A stretch of 34,113 bases of DNA, taken from NCBI GenBank assembly GCA_002372815.1, contig DFIR01000063.1:1-34113 (forward strand). Reading direction: 5' to 3'. Source of the DNA: Lachnospiraceae bacterium UBA3692 (GTDB taxonomy: Bacteria > Bacillota > Clostridia > Lachnospirales > Lachnospiraceae). The translations under genes were made by a program, and so were the position numbers. Position 1 is the stretch's first letter, and the number at the start of each line of letters is the position of its first letter. Shown here piece after piece: positions 6,373-16,880 of the stretch. Below the pieces are notes generated by a model. That model did not search any database and had not been told where the DNA came from. It worked only from the letters and a program-made list of their open reading frames with translations.

Positions 6373-9300
6373 ATGGAAAAGATGAGAGCATTTGGTAAGA
6401 GCAGGCTTGCCTGGATCCTCGCGGCCGTGATGGCGTTCGCGATGGTCTTTGCTTCGCTTGCGGGGACTGTGTATGCGGCGGAGGGAGATGTGCCGGCGCA
6501 TACGAAAACCTTGAGAGACAACGGCGATGGCACCTATACGCTGTCACTGGATGTTGTCGGTGACTCTGAAAAGCAGCCGAACAACGTCAATGTCATTGTG
6601 ATTTTCGACAGGTCTGGCTCTATGGATCAGAGAACAGGCGGATATGGATCACAGACTCGTATGGCAGCGGCGCAAAGTGCTGTGAATTCTCTGGCAAATA
6701 AACTGTTTGCTTATAATACCCAGAGTGCGCCAAATACCGTTCAGATGGCACTGGTGGACTTTTCGACCACAGCAAGTACGAATGCTCCGACGAACAGTTA
6801 TTCAACCTTCTCGGGGTGGGTAAATGGACTCGATCCCGATGGTGGAACGAACTGGGAAGATGCGCTGAGCGATGCGAACAATATCAACTTCGGTGACGAT
6901 GACCAGACATTCGTCATCTTTGTTTCTGACGGCAACCCTACGTTCAGAAACACCAGGGGTAATTATAACCCTATGGATAGTTACTACTACAACAGCTGGG
7001 GGGTCTATGGCAATGGAAGCGATTCCCAGACGGTCGGTGGTATTACTGCAGCTACCACGATCGCTCGTTGCTATGACCATGCTAAAGATGACGCAGCGAC
7101 AATTGCCGCGAAGGTCGGTGTGAACAATTTCTTCACTATCGGTGCGTATGGCAGTGTTGATCGTATGCGGAGCCTGACAACAGATGCCGGAGCACCTGCT
7201 GGAAACTATTACTCTGCTGCAAATACGACCGAGCTGCAGAATGCGCTGGATGAGATCCTTGCCAAGATCGAGATGATGGGTATCGGCAACACAGAAATCG
7301 AAGATGGTACGACCAACCAGGTAACGACCACTTCCGGTGATATTGCCGAACTGCTTGAAGTTGATACATCTTCCTTCAAGTATTCTCGCTCAGGCGGCTC
7401 TTATGGGACTGGACAGGCATGGGCGGATGCCCCTGCAGCAACATTCGCGAACGGAAAGGTCGATTGGGATCTTTCTTCTCTTGGTGTGCTTGAGAACGGT
7501 GTGAAGTATACCGTTACCTTCGACTGTTATCCCAGCCAGTACACCTATGACACGATCGCGAAACTGAAGAACGGAGACATCACCTACGCTTCTCTCGATT
7601 CCGAAGTGAAGAAGTACATTGTCGACAATGGCAATGGCTCCTACTCTCTGCGTACCAATACGAATGCAACGCTGTCCTATGACGACACACGTGACGACGC
7701 GGGACAGCAGACAGTCGATTATGTCAACCCGGAACCTGTCCGCACCGATTCCGCTACCATGTCGGTGAAGAAAGAGTGGGAGAACGAGCTAGATTCCCGC
7801 AAAGTCGGGAAGATCGACATGACCGTGCTCATGGATAAGGAAAAGTTCCATGACGTAACGCTGAGTGCCGATGACGACCCTGCCTGGACGAAAGATCCGA
7901 TATATATCTCCCCCGGTATCATCAAGAACGGCAAGGTCCTCAAGGGTGCGGAAGGCCATGACTTCACCTTCGCGGAACTTGGTTCCGAGCAATACAACTG
8001 GGAACTGGTTGCTCCTGTCGTGCACCCGATGCTCATCGATGGCACTCTTACCATGCTCACCATGGTGGATGACGCGCATCCTGCACCGTCTGGTGCCGAT
8101 ACTTACACGATCAACGGCAAGACCTATTACTCCAACGGATCTTCCGCAGCATCTCTGGATGCCTATAACTATCGCCGCTCCAACCTCAACCTGACCAAGG
8201 TCGTGACCGGTGAGGATGCTCCGAAGGATACGACTTTCCCATTCACCCTGACGGTGAACAACAGCAAAGCTTCCAGCGGCAGCGCGAGCGACACAAGCTC
8301 CGATTACTATGTATGGTTCTCCATCTATGATACGAAAGCCGGCGCGACCGTCAAAGATGCCACTGTGACCGGTGCAACAGCAGAAGCCGGGGATACCGGT
8401 TACTACTATGCCCCTAGCGGCAGCGCGATCACTGTCCAGATGAAGGATGGCTGGAATCTTCGTTTCACCAACCTGCCTACCGGGTCCACCTATACCTTTG
8501 CTGAGGGAACGATGCCGACCGGCTTCGCTTTCAATAAAGCAGAGCTTTCAGGCGGTAAAGATGAAAGCTTCTCCGGCGCCCAGACCTCTACAGGAACCAT
8601 CCAGGCGACCAACACCAGCTACACCGTCACCTACACCAACGACTACCAGCTCACTGATCTGGAGATCACCAAAGTGTGGGAAGACAGCAGCAACCAGGAT
8701 GGTATGCGCCCCACTGCAGAAGCGTTCAAGGCATTGCTGACCCTTTCTCCTGCTGTCGAAGGTAAGGAGCCTGCTGTCAAGGATAACGGCGACAACACTT
8801 ACACTATCACTTATACTGGTCTGCCCCGATTCAACAATGGAGAAGAGGTCGAGTACACCGTGGCGGAGGGTGCCATCAAAGGATACACCACGACCGGCTC
8901 GCCTGCGAAGGATCATGGCACGATCACCAACACACATAAGCCTGAGGAGATCAGTGTACCTGTTGAGAAAGTCTGGGATGATTCCAATAACATTGGCGGG
9001 ATTCGTCCGACCTCCATCAATGTGCAGCTCTCTGCGGATGGCGAGGCACTTGGCGATCCTGTAACCCTCAATGAAGATAATGATTGGACTTATACCTGGG
9101 AAAAACTGCCTAAGTTCAAGGACGGCGTAGAGATCAAGTATACCGTCGATGAGACGGCTGTGCCGACCGGGTATACCAAGACCGTTTCCGGCGATATGAC
9201 CGGCTATACCATCACAAACACCTACACACCTTCTCCTGTCACTGCCAGCTTCCCTGTGAAGAAGATCATGAGCGTACCGGAAGGCCTGGACGGCCCTGCG

Positions 9301-12300
9301 GAGTGGAGCTACACGATCGACGTGGCGGCCAATAATGGTGCACCGGAAGTCGGAACGATGACCGGCACGGTGGACCAGGATACAGATACAGTTACTTTTG
9401 GTCCGATCACCTATACTGCTCCCGGCGAGTACACCTATACGGTGACCGAGACTGGTACAGTGGCAGGCGTCACCAATGATGAAGCAGCGACGAAAGGTAA
9501 GACCGTGACCGTGACGGTTACAGATGACGGTACCGGCAAGCTGACCGCAACTGTCAGCTCCACCTCCACCAGCCCTGTTACCTTCACCAACATCTATGCG
9601 GTCGAGCCCACCACTGCCAGCTTCCCTGTGAAGAAGGTCCTTACAGTTCCGGAAGGACTGGATGGTCCGGAAGAGTGGAGCTACACGATCAGTGTGGCGG
9701 CCAATGACGACGCACCGGAAGCCGGAACGATGACCGGCACGGTGGACCAGGATACAGATACAGTTACTTTTGGTCCGATCACCTATAATGCTCCCGGCGA
9801 GTACACCTACACGGTGACCGAGACCGGCACAGTGGCAGGCGTCACGAATGATGCAGCAGCCGAGACCGGCAAGACTGTTACCGTGACCGTTGTGGACAAC
9901 GGCAACGGCACGCTGACGGCGACTGCGGATTCGACGACAGAAAAACCTGTAACATTTACCAACACCTACTCGGTCAAACCTACGATGGCCCAGATCCCTG
10001 TGGAGAAGGTCATGAGCGTACCGGAAGGTATGAAGGGCCCCGAGAAGTGGAGCTACACGATCGATGTAACTGCGAATGACGGCGCACCTGCAGCCAAGGT
10101 CATGAGCAACACGATCAACCAGGATACACAGGACCACAAGGTCACATTCGGTGATTTCGAGTTCACGATGCCCGGCACCTACACCTACAAGGTGACGGAG
10201 ACCGGCACAGTGGCAGGTGTCACCAACGATGCAGCCGCCGCGACCGGCAAGACTGTCACCGTGACCGTCGTAGATAACGGCGACGGTACCCTGACCGCAA
10301 CATCGGATCCGGCAAGAGGCGAATCTATTATCTTCACCAACACCTACTCGGTCGAGCCTACCACGGCGAAGTTCCCTGTGGAGAAGGAACTGGTCGTTCC
10401 GGCAGGTCTGGAAGGCCCTACGAAGTGGAGCTACACGATCGATGTGAAGGCTGAGGACGGTGCACCTGCCGCAGAGACCATGACCGGAACGGTGGACCAG
10501 AATACGAAGACTGTCACCTTCGGCGACTTCGAGTACACCAAGCCCGGCACGTACACCTACACCGTGACCGAGACGGGCAAGATCGCAGGCGTGAATAACG
10601 ATCCTGCAGCCACGACCGGTAAGACCGTGAAGGTGACCGTGGTCGATAATGGCAACGGAACCCTGACAGCGACGGCCGATTCGACCGACGCAGCACCTGT
10701 TAAGTTTACTAATACCTACGGCATCAAACCTGCCGAGGCCTCCATCGAGGCGATCAAGGTCGCCAAGGGCTTCGAGCTGAAGGCAGACCAGTTCTCCTTC
10801 GAGCTGAAGGATGAGACCGGCAAGGCCCTGCAGACCAAGAAGAACGATGCAGCCGGTAACGTCAAGTTCGACGCGATCAGCTACACTGCACCCGGCACCT
10901 ACAAGTACACCATCAATGAAGTCATCGTTGAAAATGACGACATCGCGGATGACACGCACACCGCGAACGTCACGGTGACTGTGGTTGACAACGGCGACGG
11001 CAGCCTGACGGCAACAGTGGCGTACGACGGCAACACCTTCACCAACACACATGAAGATCCGGAGAAGGATGTCGTCTCCGCGAAGGATACTGAGATCAGC
11101 GTCGACGGCGAACTTGTCGAAGCCGGCGACACCCTGACCTACAGCATCAAGTATGTCAACAATACCGATGATGTGGCGACGGTCACCGTCACGGACCAGA
11201 TCCCTGCGAACACGACCTATGTCGAAGGCTCCGCTTCCGACGGCGGCGTCTACGCGGACGGCACCATCACCTGGACCATCGAGAATGTAGCACCCGGCGC
11301 CACCGGCACAGTGACCTTCAAGGTGACTGTGAACGAGGCGAAGGCAGTTACCGAGATCGACAACACAGCCAACGTGGATGACGGCGAGAACAAGTCCAGC
11401 ACCAACGCTGTGACGACCAGCATCCCCGTGAAGTCCGTCAAGGACAGCAGCGATGCTTCCATCGACGGCGAAGGCGTACAGGTCGGCGACACCCTGACCT
11501 ATGAGATCGCGTTCAAGCTTACCGAGGATGCCACATCTGTGGTAGTCACGGATGAAGTGCCTGAAAACACAACGCTTGTTGATGGATCCATCAGCGACGG
11601 CGGCAGCGTTTCCGGCGGCAAGATCACCTGGGATCTCGGTGCCCTGAAGGCAGGCGACTACACCGTGAGCTTCAAGGTCACGGTCGATGAGTCGGCAGTC
11701 AAGGCGGACGCGATCACCAACACGGCCTCCATCAGCATTAACAACCACTCCGAGGTCAAGACCAACACCGTAACCAACACCCCTGAGACCGGCGCACTGA
11801 GCATCTCGAAGGCTGTCGTGAACGGATCTCTTGCGGAAGGCGAGACGGATGACACAGAATTCACCTTCACGGTCGAGCTGAAGGATAAGAACGGCAAGGC
11901 GCTCACGGGCGAGTACACGCTCGGCGGCGACGCTACCGGGACGATCACCAGCGGCGGCACGGTCAAGCTGAAAGACGGCCAGACGGCGAACATCACCGGC
12001 CTGCCGGCAGGCGCGACCTACACCGTGACCGAAGCGGCGGCAGCCGGCTACACCACGAAGTCGGAAGGCGCGACCGGAACGATCGAGAAGGAAGCGACAC
12101 AGAACGCGAAGTTCACCAACACGCTCGAAGTCGTTGACGAGATCAGCGTATCGAAGGCGTGGGATACCAACGGCGATACCACACCTCCGGAAGGCGCGAA
12201 GGTCACCTTCACGCTCTATGCGGACGGCAAGGCCACGGACTACAGTGTGGTCCTTGACGGCACCGCTGACGCGGCAGCACCGGAAGGCGCAGGCGGCTAC

Positions 12301-15300
12301 GAGTCCAAGGCCTGGACAGCGAGCTACGTGAACCTGCCGAAGATCGACACCGCGACCGGCAAGGAGATCGCGTACACGGTCGTCGAGACCGGCACCTACA
12401 GCGGCTACAGCGTATCTGGCAGCCCCGCACAGGACGGCGGCACGATCAAGAACACGCACGCCGACAACGTCAAGACCGTGACCATGGGCACCAGCACCAC
12501 CAACATCGACGGCCAGGAAGTCCAGCCGGGCGATGAGCTGACCTACACGATCACCTACAACAACAACACGGACGGCGCCGCGACCATCAAGGTCGAGGAT
12601 ACCATCCCGGCCCACACGACCTACAAGGACGGTTCGGCAACTCCTGACGCGACATTTGCCGACGGCAAGCTGACCTGGACCATTGAGAACGTGGCTATGG
12701 GCGCATCCGGGACCGTGAGCTTCACCGTCACTGTTGACGACGACGTGGACGGCGCAGAGCTGAAGAACGAAGCCAAGGTCAACGACGGCAAGAACGACTA
12801 CAACACCAACGCGACCACCAACCCGACCCCTTCGGAGCCTGTGAAGGATGTCTTCCAGAGCAGCGCACCGGAGACCAGCATTGACGGCGAGCTCGTACAG
12901 CCTGAAGATGAGCTGCTGTACAAGATCACCTACAAGAACACGACCGGCAAGGAAGCGAACGTGACCATCACCGACGAGATCCCTGAGCACACGACCTATG
13001 TCGACGGCTCCGCGGACAACGGCGGCACCGAGTCCGGCGGCACCATCACCTGGAACGTGAAGGTCGCCAACGGCGAGGAGATCACCGTATCCTTCAAGGT
13101 CACCGTGGACAAAGACGCGGAAGGAGCAGTCCTGCTCAATGACGCGGATGTCAGGAACGGCGAGAACACGTACAAGACCAACGAGGTCACGAACTACACG
13201 CCGAGCACTCCCGAGAAGGAAGTGTACACAGGCAGCAGCACGACCAACATCGATGGTCAGGAAGTGCAGCCCGGCGATGAGCTGACCTACGCGATCAAGT
13301 ACACCAACACGACCGGCGCTGATGCCGATGTGACCATCACCGATAAGATCCCTGCGCATACGACCTTTGTCAGCGCGGACAACGGCGGCACGAATGCTGA
13401 CGGTACCGTGACCTGGAAGCTGAAGGTAGAGAGAGACAAGGCTGTCACCGTGACCTTCAAAGTCACTGTCGACGATGACGTCAACGGCGCAGCCCTCTAC
13501 AACGAGGCCAAGGTCAACGACGGCAAGAACGACTACACCACCAACGAGACCAAGAACACGACACCTTCCGAGCCTGTAAAGGATGTGTTCGACAGCAGCG
13601 CACCGGAGACCAGCATCGACGGCAAGACCGTCCAGGTAGGCACGGAGCTCCTGTACACCATCACTTATAAGAACACGACCGGCAAGGATGCCACGGCGAC
13701 CATCACCGACAAGATCCCTGCGCACACGACGTATGTCGACGGCTCTGCGGACAACGGCGGCACCGAGTCCGGCGGCACCGTGACCTGGACCGTAGATGTG
13801 GCCAAGGACAAGTCCGTCACCGTCTCCTTCAAGGTGAAGGTGGACGACGAGGCCAACGACGTCACGATCCCGAACACGGCAGACGTCAAGGTCGGCGAGA
13901 ACAGCTACACGACCAACAAAGTCACCAACCAGACCCCGAAGGAAGAACCTTCGGAGCCCACCGGCGAGGGCAACCTCGAGGTGAAGAAGGAACTGAAGGG
14001 CCGCAAGCTCAAAGCGGGTGAGTTCAGCTTCACGCTGACCCCTGCGGAAGGCGCACCCGGCGAGAAGGAGACCGTCAGGAACGCGGCGGATGGAACCGTC
14101 AAGTTCAGCGAGATCACCTTCCGGAAGGTCGGCGAGTACCAGTACAAGATCGAAGAAGTGAAGGGCGGCCTCGGCGGCGTCACCTATGCTGAGAACTCCT
14201 TCACCGCGAGAGCAAAGGTCACCGCGGACGAAACGGACGACACCAAGCTCGTCGTGACCTGGAGCATCGACGGCGAGGAAGGCAAGATCGCAGTCTTCGA
14301 GAACACCTACAAGGCGGAAGGCAAGATCACGCTTGAGGCCAACAAGGAACTGACAGGCACCAACCTGACCGCCGGTATGTTCAGCTTCGAGCTGAAGGAA
14401 GGCGACAAGGTCCTGCAGACCAAGACCAACGACGCGGACGGCAAGGTCAAGTTCGACACCATCAGCTATGATCTGGACGATGTCGGCACCAAGACCTACA
14501 CCATCCACGAAGTGGACGACAAGAAGGACGGCTACACCTACGACACCGAGGACGCGACCGTCACCGTGACCATCAAGGACAACGAGGACGGTACACTGAG
14601 CGCCAAGGCGGAGTACAGCAAGACGACCTTCAAGAACACCTATGAAGCCAGCGGCGACATCCAGGTGGATGCTAAGAAGACCCTGACCGGCCGCACCCTC
14701 AAGGACGGCGAGTTCAGCTTCACGCTGACCGAGGTCGACGAGGAAGGCAACGTCGTGGAAGGCGGCACAACGCTGACCGCGAAGAACGAGGCCTCCGGCG
14801 CCGTGACCTTCGACAAGATCAGCTACACCATGGATGACATGGTCGAGGAGGAGACCGAGGAGACCACGGAAGCAGCGGCAGATACCGCAGCGGAAGAGAC
14901 CACCGAGGCGACGACTGAGGCAGCCACCGAGGCGGCAGCTGATCAGGCAGCCGACCAGGCAGCCGAGGAGACCAAGGAGACCGTCTACACGAAGGTGACG
15001 ACACCTGGTGAGGCGACCACGAAGGTCAGCTACACCTACACCGACGCGGACGGAAAGGAGCAGACGACCGATACCCTTCCGGAAGATGCGAAGGACAACG
15101 GCGACGGCACCTACACCGTGACGAAGACCGTGACAGAGACTGTCACTGAGGAAGTTGCGGATGAAGAGTCCGAGACCGGCACCAAGACCGTCGAGAAGGA
15201 AGTGGAGAAGGAAGTCACGACGACTTACACCAAGGTCGAGGAGGAGATCCCGGGCGAAGAGACCGTGACCTACACCTACACCGACGAGAACGGCGAGGAG

Positions 15301-16512
15301 CAGACCGTGACCGAGCTTCCTGAGGGAGCGAAGGACAACGGCGACGGCACCTACACCGTGACCGAGACCGTGGAGAAGGCAGCCGAGGAGGCAGCTGCGG
15401 AGGGCGAAGAGCCCGCCGCAGAGGCCGGAGCGGAAGCCGAGGAAGCGGCCGAGGAAGAGCTGAAGTCCTACGTGACCGAGAAGGTGTTCTACTACCAGAT
15501 CACCGAGGACAGCGGAAGCCTGGGCGGCGTCACCTATGACACGCACAAGGAGACCGTGAAGGTCACCGTCACCGACAACGGAGACGGCACGCTGACAGCA
15601 GTTGCGGAGTATGACGACGACGGCGCGGCATTCGTGAACCCTTACAACGCGAAGGGCAGCGCGGAGTTTGACGGCATCAAGAAGCTCGAGAACCATGAGC
15701 TTGCGGAAGGCCAGTTCAGCTTCAAGCTGACCGACAAGGACAACAAGGAGATCCAGACCGTGACGAACGGCGCGGACGGCAGCTTCTCCTTCGACGAGAT
15801 CAAGTACACGGAGAAGGATGCGGGCAAGACGTTCACCTACTACATCACGGAGCTGAACGACAACAAGAGAGGTTACATCTACGACAGCCACACTGTGGAA
15901 GTCACCGTGGAAGTGAAGGACAACGAAGACGGCACCCTGAACTGCAAGGTCACCTGCAGTGACGGCGACAAGGCGACCTTCACCAACACCTACAAGCCGC
16001 TGGGCACCAGCCTGGAGCTTGAGGCACTGAAGACCCTGAAGGGCCGGAGCCTGAAGGCGGACGAGTTCGAGTTCATCCTGCGCGACGCCGAGGGCACCGA
16101 GATCGAGACCGTGACGAACGCGGCCAGCGGAAAGGTTTCCTTCTCCGCAATGCCGATCGATGAGGCCGGTACTTACACTTACAAGGTGGAAGAGATCGAA
16201 GGCACGCTCAAGAACGTCACTTATGACACCAACGTATACACTTACAACGTCACCGTGGAGGATGTGGACGGCCAGCTGACCGTGATGAGCATCGAGTGTG
16301 ACGACGAGGACGGTGGCGAGACAGCAGAATTCGTGAACATCTACACACCTGAGAAGATCACGCCTCCTCCGACCCCTCCGACCCCGCCTACGGGTGACGA
16401 GAACAGTCCTGTGCTGTGGGCAGTCCTGTTCGCAGCAGCCGCAGCCGCGGCAGGCGCAGTGCTCTACCTGCGCCGCCGGGGCCGCAAGGAGGACGAAGAA
16501 GCGAACGCGTGA
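6373..16512 (+). CDS. Giant VWA-domain cell-wall adhesin, probable pilus tip
   Basis: 3379 aa from ATG 6373, chosen for its GGGAAGG site and signal peptide. The open frame from 6274 begins inside the recombination site. Signal peptide 1-36 (VYAAEG). VWA domain about 72-300 with MIDAS residues in FDRSGSMD (Asp79), GGTNWEDAL and FVSDGNP. Then pilin/Cna-B-type domains (about 600-950, EITKVWEDS), four near-identical 124-126-aa pilin domains (about 956-1453), a fifth variant, six DUF11-type repeats (GDELTYTITY...IPAHTTY) interrupted by two Cna-B-like domains, then further FSFELK-type pilin domains to about 3330. It ends PPTGDEN (from 3338), a hydrophobic segment and RRRGRK, a variant sortase signal. 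VWA-bearing subunits are tip adhesins in known Gram-positive pili, which suggests the role. Expression is probably set by the invertible promoter upstream. Confidence 0.92.
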   Translation: MEKMRAFGKSRLAWILAAVMAFAMVFASLAGTVYAAEGDVPAHTKTLRDNGDGTYTLSLDVVGDSEKQPNNVNVIVIFDRSGSMDQRTGGYGSQTRMAAAQSAVNSLANKLFAYNTQSAPNTVQMALVDFSTTASTNAPTNSYSTFSGWVNGLDPDGGTNWEDALSDANNINFGDDDQTFVIFVSDGNPTFRNTRGNYNPMDSYYYNSWGVYGNGSDSQTVGGITAATTIARCYDHAKDDAATIAAKVGVNNFFTIGAYGSVDRMRSLTTDAGAPAGNYYSAANTTELQNALDEILAKIEMMGIGNTEIEDGTTNQVTTTSGDIAELLEVDTSSFKYSRSGGSYGTGQAWADAPAATFANGKVDWDLSSLGVLENGVKYTVTFDCYPSQYTYDTIAKLKNGDITYASLDSEVKKYIVDNGNGSYSLRTNTNATLSYDDTRDDAGQQTVDYVNPEPVRTDSATMSVKKEWENELDSRKVGKIDMTVLMDKEKFHDVTLSADDDPAWTKDPIYISPGIIKNGKVLKGAEGHDFTFAELGSEQYNWELVAPVVHPMLIDGTLTMLTMVDDAHPAPSGADTYTINGKTYYSNGSSAASLDAYNYRRSNLNLTKVVTGEDAPKDTTFPFTLTVNNSKASSGSASDTSSDYYVWFSIYDTKAGATVKDATVTGATAEAGDTGYYYAPSGSAITVQMKDGWNLRFTNLPTGSTYTFAEGTMPTGFAFNKAELSGGKDESFSGAQTSTGTIQATNTSYTVTYTNDYQLTDLEITKVWEDSSNQDGMRPTAEAFKALLTLSPAVEGKEPAVKDNGDNTYTITYTGLPRFNNGEEVEYTVAEGAIKGYTTTGSPAKDHGTITNTHKPEEISVPVEKVWDDSNNIGGIRPTSINVQLSADGEALGDPVTLNEDNDWTYTWEKLPKFKDGVEIKYTVDETAVPTGYTKTVSGDMTGYTITNTYTPSPVTASFPVKKIMSVPEGLDGPAEWSYTIDVAANNGAPEVGTMTGTVDQDTDTVTFGPITYTAPGEYTYTVTETGTVAGVTNDEAATKGKTVTVTVTDDGTGKLTATVSSTSTSPVTFTNIYAVEPTTASFPVKKVLTVPEGLDGPEEWSYTISVAANDDAPEAGTMTGTVDQDTDTVTFGPITYNAPGEYTYTVTETGTVAGVTNDAAAETGKTVTVTVVDNGNGTLTATADSTTEKPVTFTNTYSVKPTMAQIPVEKVMSVPEGMKGPEKWSYTIDVTANDGAPAAKVMSNTINQDTQDHKVTFGDFEFTMPGTYTYKVTETGTVAGVTNDAAAATGKTVTVTVVDNGDGTLTATSDPARGESIIFTNTYSVEPTTAKFPVEKELVVPAGLEGPTKWSYTIDVKAEDGAPAAETMTGTVDQNTKTVTFGDFEYTKPGTYTYTVTETGKIAGVNNDPAATTGKTVKVTVVDNGNGTLTATADSTDAAPVKFTNTYGIKPAEASIEAIKVAKGFELKADQFSFELKDETGKALQTKKNDAAGNVKFDAISYTAPGTYKYTINEVIVENDDIADDTHTANVTVTVVDNGDGSLTATVAYDGNTFTNTHEDPEKDVVSAKDTEISVDGELVEAGDTLTYSIKYVNNTDDVATVTVTDQIPANTTYVEGSASDGGVYADGTITWTIENVAPGATGTVTFKVTVNEAKAVTEIDNTANVDDGENKSSTNAVTTSIPVKSVKDSSDASIDGEGVQVGDTLTYEIAFKLTEDATSVVVTDEVPENTTLVDGSISDGGSVSGGKITWDLGALKAGDYTVSFKVTVDESAVKADAITNTASISINNHSEVKTNTVTNTPETGALSISKAVVNGSLAEGETDDTEFTFTVELKDKNGKALTGEYTLGGDATGTITSGGTVKLKDGQTANITGLPAGATYTVTEAAAAGYTTKSEGATGTIEKEATQNAKFTNTLEVVDEISVSKAWDTNGDTTPPEGAKVTFTLYADGKATDYSVVLDGTADAAAPEGAGGYESKAWTASYVNLPKIDTATGKEIAYTVVETGTYSGYSVSGSPAQDGGTIKNTHADNVKTVTMGTSTTNIDGQEVQPGDELTYTITYNNNTDGAATIKVEDTIPAHTTYKDGSATPDATFADGKLTWTIENVAMGASGTVSFTVTVDDDVDGAELKNEAKVNDGKNDYNTNATTNPTPSEPVKDVFQSSAPETSIDGELVQPEDELLYKITYKNTTGKEANVTITDEIPEHTTYVDGSADNGGTESGGTITWNVKVANGEEITVSFKVTVDKDAEGAVLLNDADVRNGENTYKTNEVTNYTPSTPEKEVYTGSSTTNIDGQEVQPGDELTYAIKYTNTTGADADVTITDKIPAHTTFVSADNGGTNADGTVTWKLKVERDKAVTVTFKVTVDDDVNGAALYNEAKVNDGKNDYTTNETKNTTPSEPVKDVFDSSAPETSIDGKTVQVGTELLYTITYKNTTGKDATATITDKIPAHTTYVDGSADNGGTESGGTVTWTVDVAKDKSVTVSFKVKVDDEANDVTIPNTADVKVGENSYTTNKVTNQTPKEEPSEPTGEGNLEVKKELKGRKLKAGEFSFTLTPAEGAPGEKETVRNAADGTVKFSEITFRKVGEYQYKIEEVKGGLGGVTYAENSFTARAKVTADETDDTKLVVTWSIDGEEGKIAVFENTYKAEGKITLEANKELTGTNLTAGMFSFELKEGDKVLQTKTNDADGKVKFDTISYDLDDVGTKTYTIHEVDDKKDGYTYDTEDATVTVTIKDNEDGTLSAKAEYSKTTFKNTYEASGDIQVDAKKTLTGRTLKDGEFSFTLTEVDEEGNVVEGGTTLTAKNEASGAVTFDKISYTMDDMVEEETEETTEAAADTAAEETTEATTEAATEAAADQAADQAAEETKETVYTKVTTPGEATTKVSYTYTDADGKEQTTDTLPEDAKDNGDGTYTVTKTVTETVTEEVADEESETGTKTVEKEVEKEVTTTYTKVEEEIPGEETVTYTYTDENGEEQTVTELPEGAKDNGDGTYTVTETVEKAAEEAAAEGEEPAAEAGAEAEEAAEEELKSYVTEKVFYYQITEDSGSLGGVTYDTHKETVKVTVTDNGDGTLTAVAEYDDDGAAFVNPYNAKGSAEFDGIKKLENHELAEGQFSFKLTDKDNKEIQTVTNGADGSFSFDEIKYTEKDAGKTFTYYITELNDNKRGYIYDSHTVEVTVEVKDNEDGTLNCKVTCSDGDKATFTNTYKPLGTSLELEALKTLKGRSLKADEFEFILRDAEGTEIETVTNAASGKVSFSAMPIDEAGTYTYKVEEIEGTLKNVTYDTNVYTYNVTVEDVDGQLTVMSIECDDEDGGETAEFVNIYTPEKITPPPTPPTPPTGDENSPVLWAVLFAAAAAAAGAVLYLRRRGRKEDEEANA
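9238..10731 (+). repeat. Four tandem pilin-domain repeats within the giant gene
   Basis: Units begin at 9238, 9610, 9982 and 10360, so two periods are 372 bp and one is 378 bp. Each encodes one domain of about 125 aa that starts near FPVKK/IPVEK and contains EWSYTI, PGEYTYTVTETG and TVTVVDNGNGTLTAT. The type resembles the Spy0128-like 'pilin isopeptide linkage' repeats. Long runs are nearly identical at DNA level between units 1 and 2 (GTGGACCAGGATACAGATAC is shared). This implies recent duplication or gene conversion and predicts copy-number variation between strains. Confidence 0.85.
12471..13969 (+). repeat. Tandem DUF11-type repeats within the giant gene
   Basis: Four successive units of about 370 bp encode a domain with TSIDGxxVQPGDELTYxITYxNTTG, then TITDxIPAHTTYVDGSADNGG, then VTVSFKVTVDDD and NEAKVNDGKNDYTTN. 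Two more diverged units lie at about 11080-11790. DUF11 ('conserved repeat domain') modules act as stalk spacers in bacterial surface proteins. The linker SEPVKDVFxSSAPETSIDG recurs between units, which suggests internal duplication. Confidence 0.8.
14841..15480 (+). other. Acidic low-complexity insertion inside a pilin domain of the giant protein
   Basis: About 213 residues (about 2823-3035) split one FSFTLTEV...KISYTMDDM domain from its expected continuation YYQITEDSGSLGGVTYDTH. In the sister domains these parts are contiguous. The insert is rich in Glu, Ala and Thr (TEETTEAAADTAAEETTEA), and it holds two related units of about 30 residues reading YTYTDxxGxEQT...LPEDAKDNGDGTYTVT. It is in frame with no stop. 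It is probably disordered or partly folded, displayed from a loop. Role unknown. Confidence 0.75.
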
Positions 16513-16563
16513 CGACCGAAAACGTGCAGACTGCTTGCACAGAAAGGAGGGCTAAGGGAAACC

Positions 16564-16821
16564 ATGGGAAGTAAGCAGAGGATCAAAGTCGGTGAGAAGA
16601 ATGTCATCGGCGCCAACATCCGCAGGCTCAGACTGAAGAAGAGGATCCACCAGACCGAACTTGCCAGGACCGTCATCAATGAAGGCATTCCCTTCTCCCG
16701 CGAGTGCCTGGTCAAGATCGAAGGCGGCCGTCAGCACATCTCGCTGGAACAGCTCAACAGCATCCGGGATATCCTGGAGTGCTCCTACGATGATCTTCTC
16801 AACGAGAAGTGGCTACAGTAA
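16564..16821 (+). CDS. Small XRE-type helix-turn-helix regulator
   Basis: 85 aa. A helix-turn-helix of the Cro/C1 (XRE) class covers about residues 15-75: IGANIRRLRLKKRIHQTELART, then FSRECLVKIEGGRQHISLEQLNSI, then LECSYDDLL. AAAGGAGG lies 13 bases before ATG, with a second purine run (AAGGG) 5 bases before it. It begins 51 bases after the giant gene's stop and so is probably cotranscribed with it. A regulator expressed together with the tip adhesin could control the downstream pilus genes or feed back on the switch; this is inference from position. The recognition segment carries a few extra residues (INEGIPFSRE) compared with typical XRE proteins. Confidence 0.8.
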   Translation: MGSKQRIKVGEKNVIGANIRRLRLKKRIHQTELARTVINEGIPFSRECLVKIEGGRQHISLEQLNSIRDILECSYDDLLNEKWLQ

Positions 16822-16880
16822 TCGACAACTGAACAATTGAATCTGCAGCTTAGGGGTTGACATCAGGCGAGGAGCAGTGT

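Noticed and set aside
8548..15891. A 2447-codon open frame on the minus strand across most of the giant gene
   Set aside because: It is the antisense of GC-ending, repetitive codons in which reverse stops are rare. Its translation is Val/Leu/Arg/Gly-rich with no recognisable domain, while the plus frame has clear domains, signal peptide and anchor.
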